38,009 bases of DNA, taken from an uncultured Bacteroidales bacterium (GTDB lineage: Bacteria > Bacteroidota > Bacteroidia > Bacteroidales > Bacteroidaceae). Of this stretch, positions 30,498 through 38,009 are shown piece after piece. Where the stretch lies: positions 1 through 38,009 of the forward strand of contig CACYXI010000069.1 of NCBI GenBank assembly GCA_902778265.1, read 5' to 3'. Every line of letters begins with the position of its first letter. The first letter of the stretch is position 1. The notes below the pieces were generated by a model that saw only the letters and a list, made by a program, of their open reading frames with translations, was not told the origin of the DNA and made no database searches. Both the position numbers and the translations under genes were made by a program.

Positions 30498-32495
30498 ATG
30501 ATGATGAAGACGCGCTTGCTCTTTCTGCTCACCCTGTCCGTGGTGTGCTCTTTTGCCTTCGGACAAAAGAAATTCTCTAAAGTTACTGCTGCTGATTTTG
30601 CCACTCCTAAGGAGGCGGCAGACTCCTCTGTCGATGCTGTGTATCATTATGAGATTGGTGAAACACGCTTTGATACCAAACCAACAGGTTTTGTCATGCT
30701 TACCTATGTCAAGGTACGTATGCAGATTGTTACGGAGAAGGGTAAGGACTATGCTAACAAGTCTATTCTCTATTTTAATGACCCTAAGGGCTTGACAACC
30801 AAGAATGAGGACATATCTGGCATTGATGCCGCATCATACAACCTTGTTGATGGCAAGGTGGTAAAGACCAGTATGTCAAGCAAGTATATTTTCAAGGAGC
30901 AGACGAGCGATAAGTATATGCGTCTGAAATTCTCTATTCCAGAAGTTAAGGTCGGCTCTATAATAGAATATAAATATACCGTTACCAGTCCACGATTTGC
31001 AGACCTCCCTACATGGGTGTTCCAGCATTCAGAACCAGTAAGATACAGCTATTATTCTGCCACTATTCCTGAAGAGTTCAAGTATCATGTGGAGCTTCGT
31101 GGTTCTGCAAATATGAGGAGTAATAAGGAAAACACTACTCTTCAGGTGATTTGGCAAGGTAGTGCTGCATCTATGGATGCTACGAAATACACTTTCGAGG
31201 GCGAGGATCTTGGTGCCTTCAAGAATGAGAAATTCATCTATTGCAAGGATGACTATGCACAGCGTGTGGATTTTGAGCTTAGGGTGATAGATTTGCCTTT
31301 GAATGACTATAAGGAATATACCAACACATGGGCTGATGTACGCAAGTATCTTGAGAAAGATTGTGAGTATTCATCACGCTTGAAGATCAAGAATCCGTAT
31401 GCCGAGGAAATGAAGTCTCTCGATCTTGAGGGTAAGCCTGCGAGTGTCAAGGCTTCACGCATCTTTGCATTCCTCAAGAGTAAGTTGAAGTGGGATAAGA
31501 CCTTCGAACTTTGTCCTAAGAATCCGCTTAAGGCTGTAAAAGAAGGTAAGGGATCGAATGCCGACCTCAATTTCATCTATATGGCTATGCTTCGCGATGC
31601 CGGTATAGCTTCTACCCCTATGCTTATCCGAGACCGTTTAAATGGTCGCCTGCCAATAACCTACGCAAGTATCGACAAGCTCAATACCTTTGTCGTTGCT
31701 TTTGTAGATGATGGTGGTGCGTTGCTGTTTGCCGACTGCTCTGCCGACTATGGCGACATAAATGTATTGCCTGATCATCTGATGGCAGAGGGAGTGCTCT
31801 ATGACCCAAATCTTACCAAGACTCCTAATCTGGGTGCTACTCGTGGTGAAATCTATGACCTGTCGGAAATCAGAGGAAACACTACAAATACGCGTATCAA
31901 TTGCGTCGTTTCTCCTAATGGACAGTTGAATGGTCAGCGTATCAACACCCATGTAGGCTATAATGCCTTGGCTTACAAGAAAGCCTATCAGGCAGAGGAA
32001 GATAGTCTTGCTTTGACTGCTAAAATTGAGAAGAACCTTGAGTGTAAGCTCAGCACATTTAGAACAAAGAATGTAGAGGGTGTGGGCAGAGCTGTTGAGG
32101 AGCGAATCCGTTTCTCTAAGGATGCTGTCGTTGATGGTGATAGGATATATTTCAACCCACTTGTCTTTGCTGATGAAAAGACCAACCACTTCACCAAGCC
32201 CGATCGTGTGCTGCCTGTTGAGTTCCCAGCAGCCCAGACCACCACGATCACATCGGTAGTCACCATACCTGAAGGGTATGCCATTGAGGAAATGCCAAAG
32301 GCTGAGACAATACAGTTGCCTGGCTACATGGCGGTTGTCATCTCTTCTGAGATGCAGGGCAATAACCTCGTGACTAAATACCAGAGTGTAGTGGATAAGA
32401 CATTTATTCCTGTGACTGAATATGCAAAACTGCAAGAGTACTGGAATAAAGTCCTAAAGGTTAACTCTACTATGGTTTGTATGAAGAAAATGTAA
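30498..32495 (+). CDS. Secreted DUF3857/transglutaminase-like protein, paralogue 1
   Basis: 665 residues; signal peptide with cleavage probably after AFG (TLSVVCSFAFG-Q). The start has three consecutive ATG codons, so the exact first Met is open. The N-terminal DUF3857 domain (about 55-240) contains EVKVGSIIEYKYTV. The transglutaminase-like core (about 310-420) contains KGSNADLNFIYMAMLRDAGI, where the catalytic Cys expected before the Asp is replaced, so it is probably not a working protease or transglutaminase. The C-terminal part is beta-rich. It is probably periplasmic or surface-located. It is closely related to the next gene along its whole length: a tandem duplication. Confidence 0.85.
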   Translation: MMMKTRLLFLLTLSVVCSFAFGQKKFSKVTAADFATPKEAADSSVDAVYHYEIGETRFDTKPTGFVMLTYVKVRMQIVTEKGKDYANKSILYFNDPKGLTTKNEDISGIDAASYNLVDGKVVKTSMSSKYIFKEQTSDKYMRLKFSIPEVKVGSIIEYKYTVTSPRFADLPTWVFQHSEPVRYSYYSATIPEEFKYHVELRGSANMRSNKENTTLQVIWQGSAASMDATKYTFEGEDLGAFKNEKFIYCKDDYAQRVDFELRVIDLPLNDYKEYTNTWADVRKYLEKDCEYSSRLKIKNPYAEEMKSLDLEGKPASVKASRIFAFLKSKLKWDKTFELCPKNPLKAVKEGKGSNADLNFIYMAMLRDAGIASTPMLIRDRLNGRLPITYASIDKLNTFVVAFVDDGGALLFADCSADYGDINVLPDHLMAEGVLYDPNLTKTPNLGATRGEIYDLSEIRGNTTNTRINCVVSPNGQLNGQRINTHVGYNALAYKKAYQAEEDSLALTAKIEKNLECKLSTFRTKNVEGVGRAVEERIRFSKDAVVDGDRIYFNPLVFADEKTNHFTKPDRVLPVEFPAAQTTTITSVVTIPEGYAIEEMPKAETIQLPGYMAVVISSEMQGNNLVTKYQSVVDKTFIPVTEYAKLQEYWNKVLKVNSTMVCMKKM

Positions 32496-32514
32496 ATGAA
32501 ATAGTGTAAAGGGG

Positions 32515-32566
32515 AAAGAGTAATGTCTTTAGTCTTTCGCCTTTTGCCTTTCACCTTTAGCCTATT
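32515..32566 (-). repeat. TAAAGGTGAAAG-type repeat
   Basis: The minus strand has GGCTAAAGGTGAAAGGC then AAAAGGCGAAAGACTAAAG. Related copies are at 37057-37112 and, translated, at 12281-12310. Confidence 0.65.
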
Positions 32567-32592
32567 AGGTAAATGCATAGAATATTTTTTTA

Positions 32593-32751
32593 TCAAGAAT
32601 TAGAGATTTAGAGATTTTTTCTTTTGAATTTTAGAGAATTTGAGAAAGGTTGCTTACGCTCCTGTTAATCGCGGCTATTCTCAATGCTACGTAAGTAGCA
32701 AACATTCTCTCTTTCGCATTAATTCAAAATCTCAGATTCTCTAATTCTTGA
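32593..32751. repeat. Long imperfect inverted repeat (TCAAGAATTAGAGA arms)
   Basis: The outer arms TCAAGAATTAGAGA and TCTCTAATTCTTGA are exact. Inner segments (GAATTTGAGAAAGGTTGCTTACG against CGTAAGTAGCAAACATTCTCTC) pair with mismatches. Arms are about 65 bases, spacer about 30. Confidence 0.8.
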
Positions 32752-32820
32752 TTATAAAATTAAATTTGATCACTTGCTTAAAATTGATTTTTAACTTATA
32801 AAATAACTAAAACAATAACG

Positions 32821-34815
32821 ATGATGAAGACTCGCTTGCTCTTTCTACTCACCCTGTCCGTGGTGTGCACTCTTGCCTTCGGACAGAAGAAATTCTCCAA
32901 AATTACAGCTGCTGATTTTGCCACTCCTAAGGAGGCGGCAGACTCTTCAGTTGATGCGGTTCGTATCTATGATATAGGTGAGACACGCTTCAATGCCACT
33001 TCTACTGGTTTCACGCTTGACACCTACGTCAAGGTTCGTATTCATATCCTCACCGAGAAGGGTCGAGAATATGCCAATAGGGAGATTGTTTACCGCTGTA
33101 ATGACAAGAAACCTACAAGCGAGAATGACGCGGTTAAAGGTGTCGAGGCTTGCTCGTACAATCTTGTTGATGGTAAGGTCGTTAAAACCGCTATGGAGGG
33201 CAAGTACGAGTTCAAGGAAAAAGTGAATGACTACTATTACCGTTTGAAGTTCACTATTCCCGAGGTCAAGGTGGGATCAATCATCGAGTATAAATATGAG
33301 GTGTCAAGTCCGCGCTGTACTGAAATCCCTACTTGGATGATACAGCATAAGGAGCCTGTGCGATACAGCTATTATTGCATCACCATCCCAGAGTGGTTCT
33401 ACTATCACGTGGAAGGACACGGATATGCACCTATCCGACATAAGCAGAGCTCCGCTACGCTTACCGTGCCTACAAAATCTGGTGCGGCAATCATTATGGC
33501 CAACAAATATGTGATAGAAGCAGAGAACCTTCGTCCTTTCGAGAAGGAGAATCTCATCTATGGTCAGGACGACTATGCGCAGCGCATGGATTTTGAGCTT
33601 ATGAACGTACGCATCCCAGGACAGAGCTATCAGTCATTTACCAAGTCGTGGAAGGAAGTGCGTTATTACCTTGAAGAGAAAGCCGACTACCTGCTGCATC
33701 TGAAGATAAAGAATCCGTATGCTGATGAGATGGCATCGCTCGGACTTGATGGAAAAACTGCCAGTCAGAAGGCATCAATCCTTTTCGCTTTTTTGAAGAA
33801 GAAGCTAAAGTGGGATGGTAAGTATGCACTTGTCAGCAAGAATCCGCTCAAGGCCATAAAAGAGGGGAAGGGCTCGAATGCCGACCTCAACTTCATCTAT
33901 ATGGCTATGCTTCGCGATGCAGGTGTTACGGCAACTCCATTGTTGCTAAGATGGCGCTCTCATGGTCGTCTGCCGATAACATACGCGAGTATCGACAAGC
34001 TCGATACCTTTATCGTTGCCTTTACTGATGATAATGGAGCGTTACTCTTTGCCGACACTTCTGCCGATTATGGCGACATCAACATACTGCCAGCTAATCT
34101 GATGGCAGAGGGTGTTTTGTACAATCCCGATATTGCAGCCAAGTCTTCAGCTGCTCCTACCCGAGGCGAGATATACGACCTATCACAAATCCGTGGAAAT
34201 ACAACTACGACACGTCTTAATAGTATTCTCTCTCCTGATGGAAAGATAAACGGTCAGCGTATAAATAACCATGTGGGTTTCAACAGCCTGATTTACAAGG
34301 AGAACTACCATGAGGTTGCTGACAGTATGGCTTTGGTTGAGAAGATAGAGAAGGAACTGGGATGTAAGCTCGGCTCGTTCAAGGTGAAGAATGTAGAGGG
34401 TGTAGGTCGTGCCGTTGAAGAGCGTATGCGTTTCACTAAGGATGCGGTAGTTGACGGCGACAGAATATACTTCAATCCGTTGGTTTTTCCTGACGAGAAG
34501 AAGAACTGGTTCACCAAGCCTGAGCGAGTTCTGCCTGTTGAGTTCCCTGCTTGTCAGACAACCACGATAACATCTGTGGTAACTATTCCAGAGGGCTACG
34601 AACTGGAAGAGATGCCTAAGAATCAGATTGTAAAGTTGGAAGGTTATCTTGCCGGTGTCATTTCCTTTGAGATGCAGGATCGCAATCTTATTACGAAATA
34701 TCAGAATCTGATGGAGAGTACGTTTATCCCTGCAGAGAAATATGATGATCTGAGGAAATATTGGAGTGACTTGCTGAAGGTAAATTCAATGATGGTGGGG
34801 GTGAAGAAGAAGTAA
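32821..34815 (+). CDS. Secreted DUF3857/transglutaminase-like protein, paralogue 2
   Basis: 664 residues, colinear with paralogue 1. The signal peptide and the next 25 residues are almost identical, as are the core (KGSNADLNFIYMAMLRDAGV) and the C-terminal VEFPACQTTTITSVVTIPEG. The substrate-facing middle part (about 200-260) differs most. The catalytic Cys is missing here too. It should be exported like its twin. Divergence is spread over the gene, so the duplication is not very recent; paralogues 1 and 2 may have split roles or form a hetero-oligomer (inference). Confidence 0.85.
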   Translation: MMKTRLLFLLTLSVVCTLAFGQKKFSKITAADFATPKEAADSSVDAVRIYDIGETRFNATSTGFTLDTYVKVRIHILTEKGREYANREIVYRCNDKKPTSENDAVKGVEACSYNLVDGKVVKTAMEGKYEFKEKVNDYYYRLKFTIPEVKVGSIIEYKYEVSSPRCTEIPTWMIQHKEPVRYSYYCITIPEWFYYHVEGHGYAPIRHKQSSATLTVPTKSGAAIIMANKYVIEAENLRPFEKENLIYGQDDYAQRMDFELMNVRIPGQSYQSFTKSWKEVRYYLEEKADYLLHLKIKNPYADEMASLGLDGKTASQKASILFAFLKKKLKWDGKYALVSKNPLKAIKEGKGSNADLNFIYMAMLRDAGVTATPLLLRWRSHGRLPITYASIDKLDTFIVAFTDDNGALLFADTSADYGDINILPANLMAEGVLYNPDIAAKSSAAPTRGEIYDLSQIRGNTTTTRLNSILSPDGKINGQRINNHVGFNSLIYKENYHEVADSMALVEKIEKELGCKLGSFKVKNVEGVGRAVEERMRFTKDAVVDGDRIYFNPLVFPDEKKNWFTKPERVLPVEFPACQTTTITSVVTIPEGYELEEMPKNQIVKLEGYLAGVISFEMQDRNLITKYQNLMESTFIPAEKYDDLRKYWSDLLKVNSMMVGVKKK

Positions 34816-34834
34816 AAGAAGACCAATGACTCAC

Positions 34835-34878
34835 CAGCCCCCCCCTTGCCCCTCCCATAAAGGGATGGGAGTGGTTAG
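34835..34878 (-). repeat. GC-rich palindromic repeat after DUF3857 paralogue 2
   Basis: CCCCTCCCATAAAGGGATGGG, one mismatch to the consensus palindrome. It is inverted relative to the copy at 34974-35025. Confidence 0.8.
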
Positions 34879-34912
34879 TATTTCTGACTCAAAAAGCTAC
34901 TTGTAAATAGAT

Positions 34913-36907
34913 ATGAAAAAGAAAAAAGAAAATATTTTCCAGATAATCATACGTACTCTTTATAGCGGTAAAAACTATCTACTCCCCTCCCTTTATGGGA
35001 GGGGTATGGGGGTGGGTCTTTTTCTCCTTTTTCCTTCCCTTTCTCTTGCCCAGACCACTTGGTCTTCATCCGACATTGCCGACTCGCTGAAGCGTGAGGC
35101 CTATTCCGTGGTGCGCGACTATCAGGTCACGGTTACGGCTAACTCACAGAAATCCCTTACCACGCATTATCATAAGGTGCTTACCATTCTAAATAAGAAA
35201 GGTGATAATCATGCCCTATGGAGCTACCCTACGGATGATTTCACGCAGCTTTCATCTTTTAGCGGAAAGATATACGATGATCAGGGTAAGGTGAGACAGA
35301 AACTGAAGCGTAGCGACGTGCATACATCGCAGTACTCTCAGCATCTTGCCACCGACAACCAGCATAACTACGTAGAGCCGCCTGTAATGGACTATCCCTA
35401 TACCATAGAATATGACTGGGAGGTGAAATCAACCGACGGTTACGTTGACTATGAGTTCTTCACACCTGTATGGCGCGACCGTCAGGCATTGGAGAAGGCA
35501 ACGTTCAAGCTTGCTGTTCCTGTTGGCACAAAGATAAGATACATGAGTATGCCTCACGAGCTGAATCCGCAGAAGCAAGGTGTGGGTAAGAATGATGAGT
35601 ACGTATGGACTATGCCATCCATGCGCTGTGTCATTGACGAGGAGTATGACGATGATGCCATGTACATCTACCCGTCAGTACTTGCCATACCGCGTGAGTT
35701 CAGGTTTGGTGAAACCACAGGTATTCTTGATACCTGGGAGAGTATGGGCAAGTGGTATCATCAGCTTGCCATTGGTAAGGGCAACCTCCTTCCTGCCGAT
35801 AAGCAGAAGGTAAAGGAGCTTACTGCCAATTGCAAGACCGACAGGGAGAAGATAGAGGCTCTGTATAAGTATCTTGCAGAAAAGACACGCTATGTCAGCA
35901 TACAGCTCGGCATAGGCGGTTGGCAACCTATGAAGGCAGAAGAAGTGGGCAAGACTGGCTTTGGCGATTGTAAGGCGCTCACCAATTATATGCAGGCTTT
36001 GCTGAAGGAGGCTGGCATAGAATCGTGCCAGACCGTCATCAGCACGCAATACTCTGAGCTGCTGAAGGATTTCCCTAACCTCCACCAGACTAACCACGTC
36101 ATCCTCACCGTACCACAGGCAGATGGTAGTAATCTGGTAGTGGAATGTACCAATCCTCAGTTGCCTCTCGGCTTTATACCCGGGGACTATGCAGGTAATC
36201 AGGCTTTGCAGGTAAGCTCTCCTGCTACTGGTGAGGGTATCGCCCGACTTATCCGCATTCCTGCCTATACTCCCGAAAACAACTACGAGAAGCTCACGGC
36301 AGACGTTCAGCTTCAGGCCGATGGAAAAGCTACCATCAAGTTTGCTTGCGACCACTATGGAGCACGCTATGGGGCGGTAAGGAAACTGTTGTATCTCGAT
36401 GATAAGGAACGTAAGAATCGTATCTGTCATTGGGTGTATCTCCAAGACCCTGTGGTGCAGAGCGTAAAGCTTAGTGAGGATAGGGGAGCAATTCCGCATC
36501 TCAATGTGGAGAGCGAGATAAAGGCAACCTACGGCAAGGTGAATGGCAACCGAATGTTCGTTATGTGCAACGCCTTCCGTGCTATGAACGTGCCACGATT
36601 CCGTAAGGACAGAAAGCGCCCTATCGTGGTAGAGAATGCCTATTCATTATCCGATGAGGTACGCATCACCCTTCCCGAAGGCTATACGTATGATGGTGAG
36701 GGTGACAGCGAGGAGCAGACTAGCGAGTTTGGCTCTTATTCTTGGAAGGCGAGGAAAGACGGCAACGCTGTCGTTGTTACGATGAAAGTAAGCATCCTCA
36801 AGGGTAGGTATGACATCAGCAAGAAAGATGATTTCCTTGCCTTTAGGGAAAAGGTTTCAAAGATATTCAACAGACAGTTTACTATTGAGAAGAAATTAAG
36901 AGATTAA
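34913..36907 (+). CDS. Secreted DUF3857 protein with intact transglutaminase-type Cys
   Basis: 664 residues. The N-terminus carries a translated palindromic repeat (NYLLPSLYGRGMGVG, about 22-36) directly before the hydrophobic LFLLFPSLSLAQ, so the signal peptide is partly repeat-derived. DUF3857 domain: about 65-240. The transglutaminase core has Cys353 (GFGDCKALTNYM), His395 (TNHVILTVP) and Glu411 (VVECTNPQLP) where Asp is common, matching the working members of the family. It should be exported and might act on cell-surface or peptide substrates. It follows the two Cys-less paralogues, with inverted palindromes in the gap. A 16-bp hairpin ends the region. Confidence 0.85.
   Translation: MKKKKENIFQIIIRTLYSGKNYLLPSLYGRGMGVGLFLLFPSLSLAQTTWSSSDIADSLKREAYSVVRDYQVTVTANSQKSLTTHYHKVLTILNKKGDNHALWSYPTDDFTQLSSFSGKIYDDQGKVRQKLKRSDVHTSQYSQHLATDNQHNYVEPPVMDYPYTIEYDWEVKSTDGYVDYEFFTPVWRDRQALEKATFKLAVPVGTKIRYMSMPHELNPQKQGVGKNDEYVWTMPSMRCVIDEEYDDDAMYIYPSVLAIPREFRFGETTGILDTWESMGKWYHQLAIGKGNLLPADKQKVKELTANCKTDREKIEALYKYLAEKTRYVSIQLGIGGWQPMKAEEVGKTGFGDCKALTNYMQALLKEAGIESCQTVISTQYSELLKDFPNLHQTNHVILTVPQADGSNLVVECTNPQLPLGFIPGDYAGNQALQVSSPATGEGIARLIRIPAYTPENNYEKLTADVQLQADGKATIKFACDHYGARYGAVRKLLYLDDKERKNRICHWVYLQDPVVQSVKLSEDRGAIPHLNVESEIKATYGKVNGNRMFVMCNAFRAMNVPRFRKDRKRPIVVENAYSLSDEVRITLPEGYTYDGEGDSEEQTSEFGSYSWKARKDGNAVVVTMKVSILKGRYDISKKDDFLAFREKVSKIFNRQFTIEKKLRD
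34974..35025 (+). repeat. GC-rich palindromic repeat in signal-peptide codons of the third DUF3857 gene
   Basis: CTACTCCCCTCCCTTTATGG core then AGGGGTATGGGGGTGGGTCT. It is read in a different frame from the copy in dsbD. Confidence 0.85.
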
Positions 36908-36923
36908 GATATTAAGAAAAAGA

Positions 36924-36969
36924 TTGTCCGCAATTACGTTCAGCCCGTTTGACACGTAATTGCGGACAA
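36924..36969 (+). terminator. Perfect 16-bp hairpin downstream of the DUF3857 cluster
   Basis: TTGTCCGCAATTACGT (36924-36939) and its exact complement (36954-36969) around a 14-base loop. No long T run follows, but it lies 17 bases from the stop codon. Confidence 0.6.
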
Positions 36970-37013
36970 CCAATAAATGTTTTTGTCAATATAGAAAATA
37001 TTTGTTGATAGTC

Positions 37014-37044
37014 TTTGGTAATTAATTTTTTTTGTGTACCTTTG
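37014..37044 (+). promoter_or_regulatory. Promoter of the secreted repeat-protein gene
   Basis: TTTG (37014-37017), 19 bases, then TACCTTTG (37037-37044). The leader of about 95 bases contains a TAAAGGTGAAAG-type repeat that can fold. Confidence 0.75.
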
Positions 37045-37056
37045 CATCCGAAAATG

Positions 37057-37112
37057 ACTAAAGGTGAAAGACGAATGGCAAAAGACTTTCGACCTTAGTC
37101 TTTCATCTTTTT
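37057..37112 (+). repeat. TAAAGGTGAAAG-type repeat in a 5' leader
   Basis: ACTAAAGGTGAAAGACGAAT then GGCAAAAGAC, followed by the near complement GTCTTTCATCTTTTT. It lies between promoter and gene. Confidence 0.65.
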
Positions 37113-37146
37113 ATAAAACCTAAGTTAAACGTTTAAAACTAAACAA

Positions 37147-38009
37147 ATGAAGAAATTCTTTACTTTGATTTCAATGTTTTGCCTTTGCGCTTTCAATGCA
37201 ATGGCAGCAAACTACGTTCTTGACAAGGAATTGTCATGGGATGATGTAAAAGGTGGCGAACAGGCTTTCGCGCTTGTTAGCGGTGATAAGGTTCTCTTCG
37301 GCAAGGATGCTCAGAATGCAGGCTTTGATGTAGCTGCAAATGCTCTTGCTGAAACTAATGCTGCTATCACTTGGAAAGTTGAAACAAATGAGTTGGGTGT
37401 TCTTTTCCATGCCTACACACCAGCAGGTGAGTCTTATGTAATCTGGGGCGGTAGCTGGTTGAACTCTCAGCCTGCTATTGGTAGTGCAACATTCATCCTT
37501 GGTAAGAACAATGATACTGGCGAGACATGGGAAGGTGGTCAGGATATGACTAATGGCGCTATCTGGACTGTTGCTGCCGTAGAGGGTGGCTATTCAATTC
37601 AGAATGTAGGTAACAATGGTTATCTCTCTGGTCTTAGCACAACAGAGGCTGCTGAAAATGTATGGAAGTTCTATTCTGTTAAGGAGGATGCTTCAGGTGA
37701 GGTTGCTCCTAAGAATTCTGATTTCGTTCTTGACAAGGAATTGACATGGGATGAGGTTAAGGCTGGTGAGCAGGGCTTTGCTCTCGTAAGCGGTGATAAG
37801 ATTCTCTTCGGCAAGGATGCTCAGAATGCAGGTTTTGATGCAGTAGATAAGGCTCTTGTGAAGACAAATGCCGCTATCACTTGGAAGGTTGAGACAAATG
37901 AGGTAGGTACTCTTTTCCATGCCTACACACCAGCAGGTGAGTCTTATGTAATCTGGGGCGGTAGCTGGTTGAACTCTCAGCCTGCTATTGGTAGTGCAAC
38001 ATTCATCCT
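37147..38009 (+). CDS. Secreted tandem-repeat protein (3' end outside window)
   Basis: The frame is open from the ATG at 37147 to the window end (287 complete codons, then a partial one). Signal peptide MKKFFTLISMFCLCAFNAMA, then two tandem copies of a roughly 170-residue domain beginning VLDKELSWDDV and VLDKELTWDEV (period 510 bases). Each copy contains FALVSGDKVLFGKDAQNAGF, HAYTPAGESYVIWGGSW and, in copy 1, an end with AVEGGYSIQNVGNNGYLSGL, reminiscent of ricin-type or cell-surface beta domains but not assigned. The last 99 bases visible are identical to 37401-37499, which implies recent duplication or gene conversion. Codon use suggests high expression. More repeats may follow outside the window. 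Confidence 0.8.
   Translation, partial: MKKFFTLISMFCLCAFNAMAANYVLDKELSWDDVKGGEQAFALVSGDKVLFGKDAQNAGFDVAANALAETNAAITWKVETNELGVLFHAYTPAGESYVIWGGSWLNSQPAIGSATFILGKNNDTGETWEGGQDMTNGAIWTVAAVEGGYSIQNVGNNGYLSGLSTTEAAENVWKFYSVKEDASGEVAPKNSDFVLDKELTWDEVKAGEQGFALVSGDKILFGKDAQNAGFDAVDKALVKTNAAITWKVETNEVGTLFHAYTPAGESYVIWGGSWLNSQPAIGSATFI

Larger units (their letters stand above)
32496..32820. other. 325-base spacer between DUF3857 paralogues with two repeat types
   Basis: It holds a TAAAGGTGAAAG-type repeat (32515-32566), a long imperfect inverted repeat (32593-32751) and a possible -7 box TAAATTTG (32761-32768) for the second gene, without a good -33 partner. Confidence 0.6.

Noticed and set aside
35675-36499. 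274-codon frame antisense to the third DUF3857 gene
   Set aside because: Antisense shadow; the plus-strand protein has clear domain motifs.

Overview
The window looks like the chromosome of a Bacteroidales bacterium, most likely Prevotella or Segatella. Grounds: many promoters with the Bacteroidetes TAnnTTTG -7 box (several with TTTG or TTG about 20 bases upstream), DUF3857 proteins, Rpn/PD-(D/E)XK proteins, a Bacteroidetes-type 7TM-HD phosphohydrolase, a BspA-like leucine-rich segment, and a mobilizable element with a MobV relaxase and a tyrosine integrase. No rRNA, tRNA or CRISPR array was seen.

Layout. 1-3605: AT-rich accessory DNA with the end of an ADP-ribosylglycohydrolase, a Sel1/BspA-like protein and an unrecognised lipoprotein. 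3786-10823: an integrative mobilizable element, all on the minus strand (relaxase, candidate oriT, toprim/primase-like protein, DUF3987 ATPase, HTH protein, membrane protein, integrase). 11048-17983: core genes (DUF2795 protein, cobalamin adenosyltransferase, an eroded methyltransferase-like gene, PgpH-like HD phosphohydrolase, gltX, waaA). 18255-20298: a frameshifted VapE gene and about 630 bases of highly ordered non-coding inverted and iterated repeats. 20299-23638: a secreted protein and an ECF sigma / putative anti-sigma / TonB-domain operon. 23822-28952, minus strand: Rpn nuclease, lipoprotein, dsbD split by a one-base shift in an A10 run, gamma-carbonic anhydrase, luxS. 29413-38009, plus strand: coiled-coil lipoprotein, two tandem DUF3857 paralogues, a third DUF3857/transglutaminase protein, and a secreted repeat protein cut by the window end.

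The most unusual property is the density of dispersed palindromic repeats. One GC-rich family (core CTCCC-TTTATGGG-AGGGG) lies between genes and also inside genes: it supplies codons just before the signal-peptide hydrophobic core of two secreted proteins, in two different reading frames, plus the N-terminus of a third protein and two linker segments of dsbD. A related 38-base perfect inverted repeat separates gltX from waaA. Other families (GGTGTTGGGTG-type, AGTAAATA-type, a 21-base tandem array, TAAAGGTGAAAG-type) fill further intergenic gaps. The inverted and iterated repeats next to VapE have the geometry of protein-binding or origin sites and are the best candidate for something undescribed.

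Two genes (dsbD and vapE) are each broken by a single shift. Real mutation, recoding and base-calling error cannot be told apart from this sequence alone.
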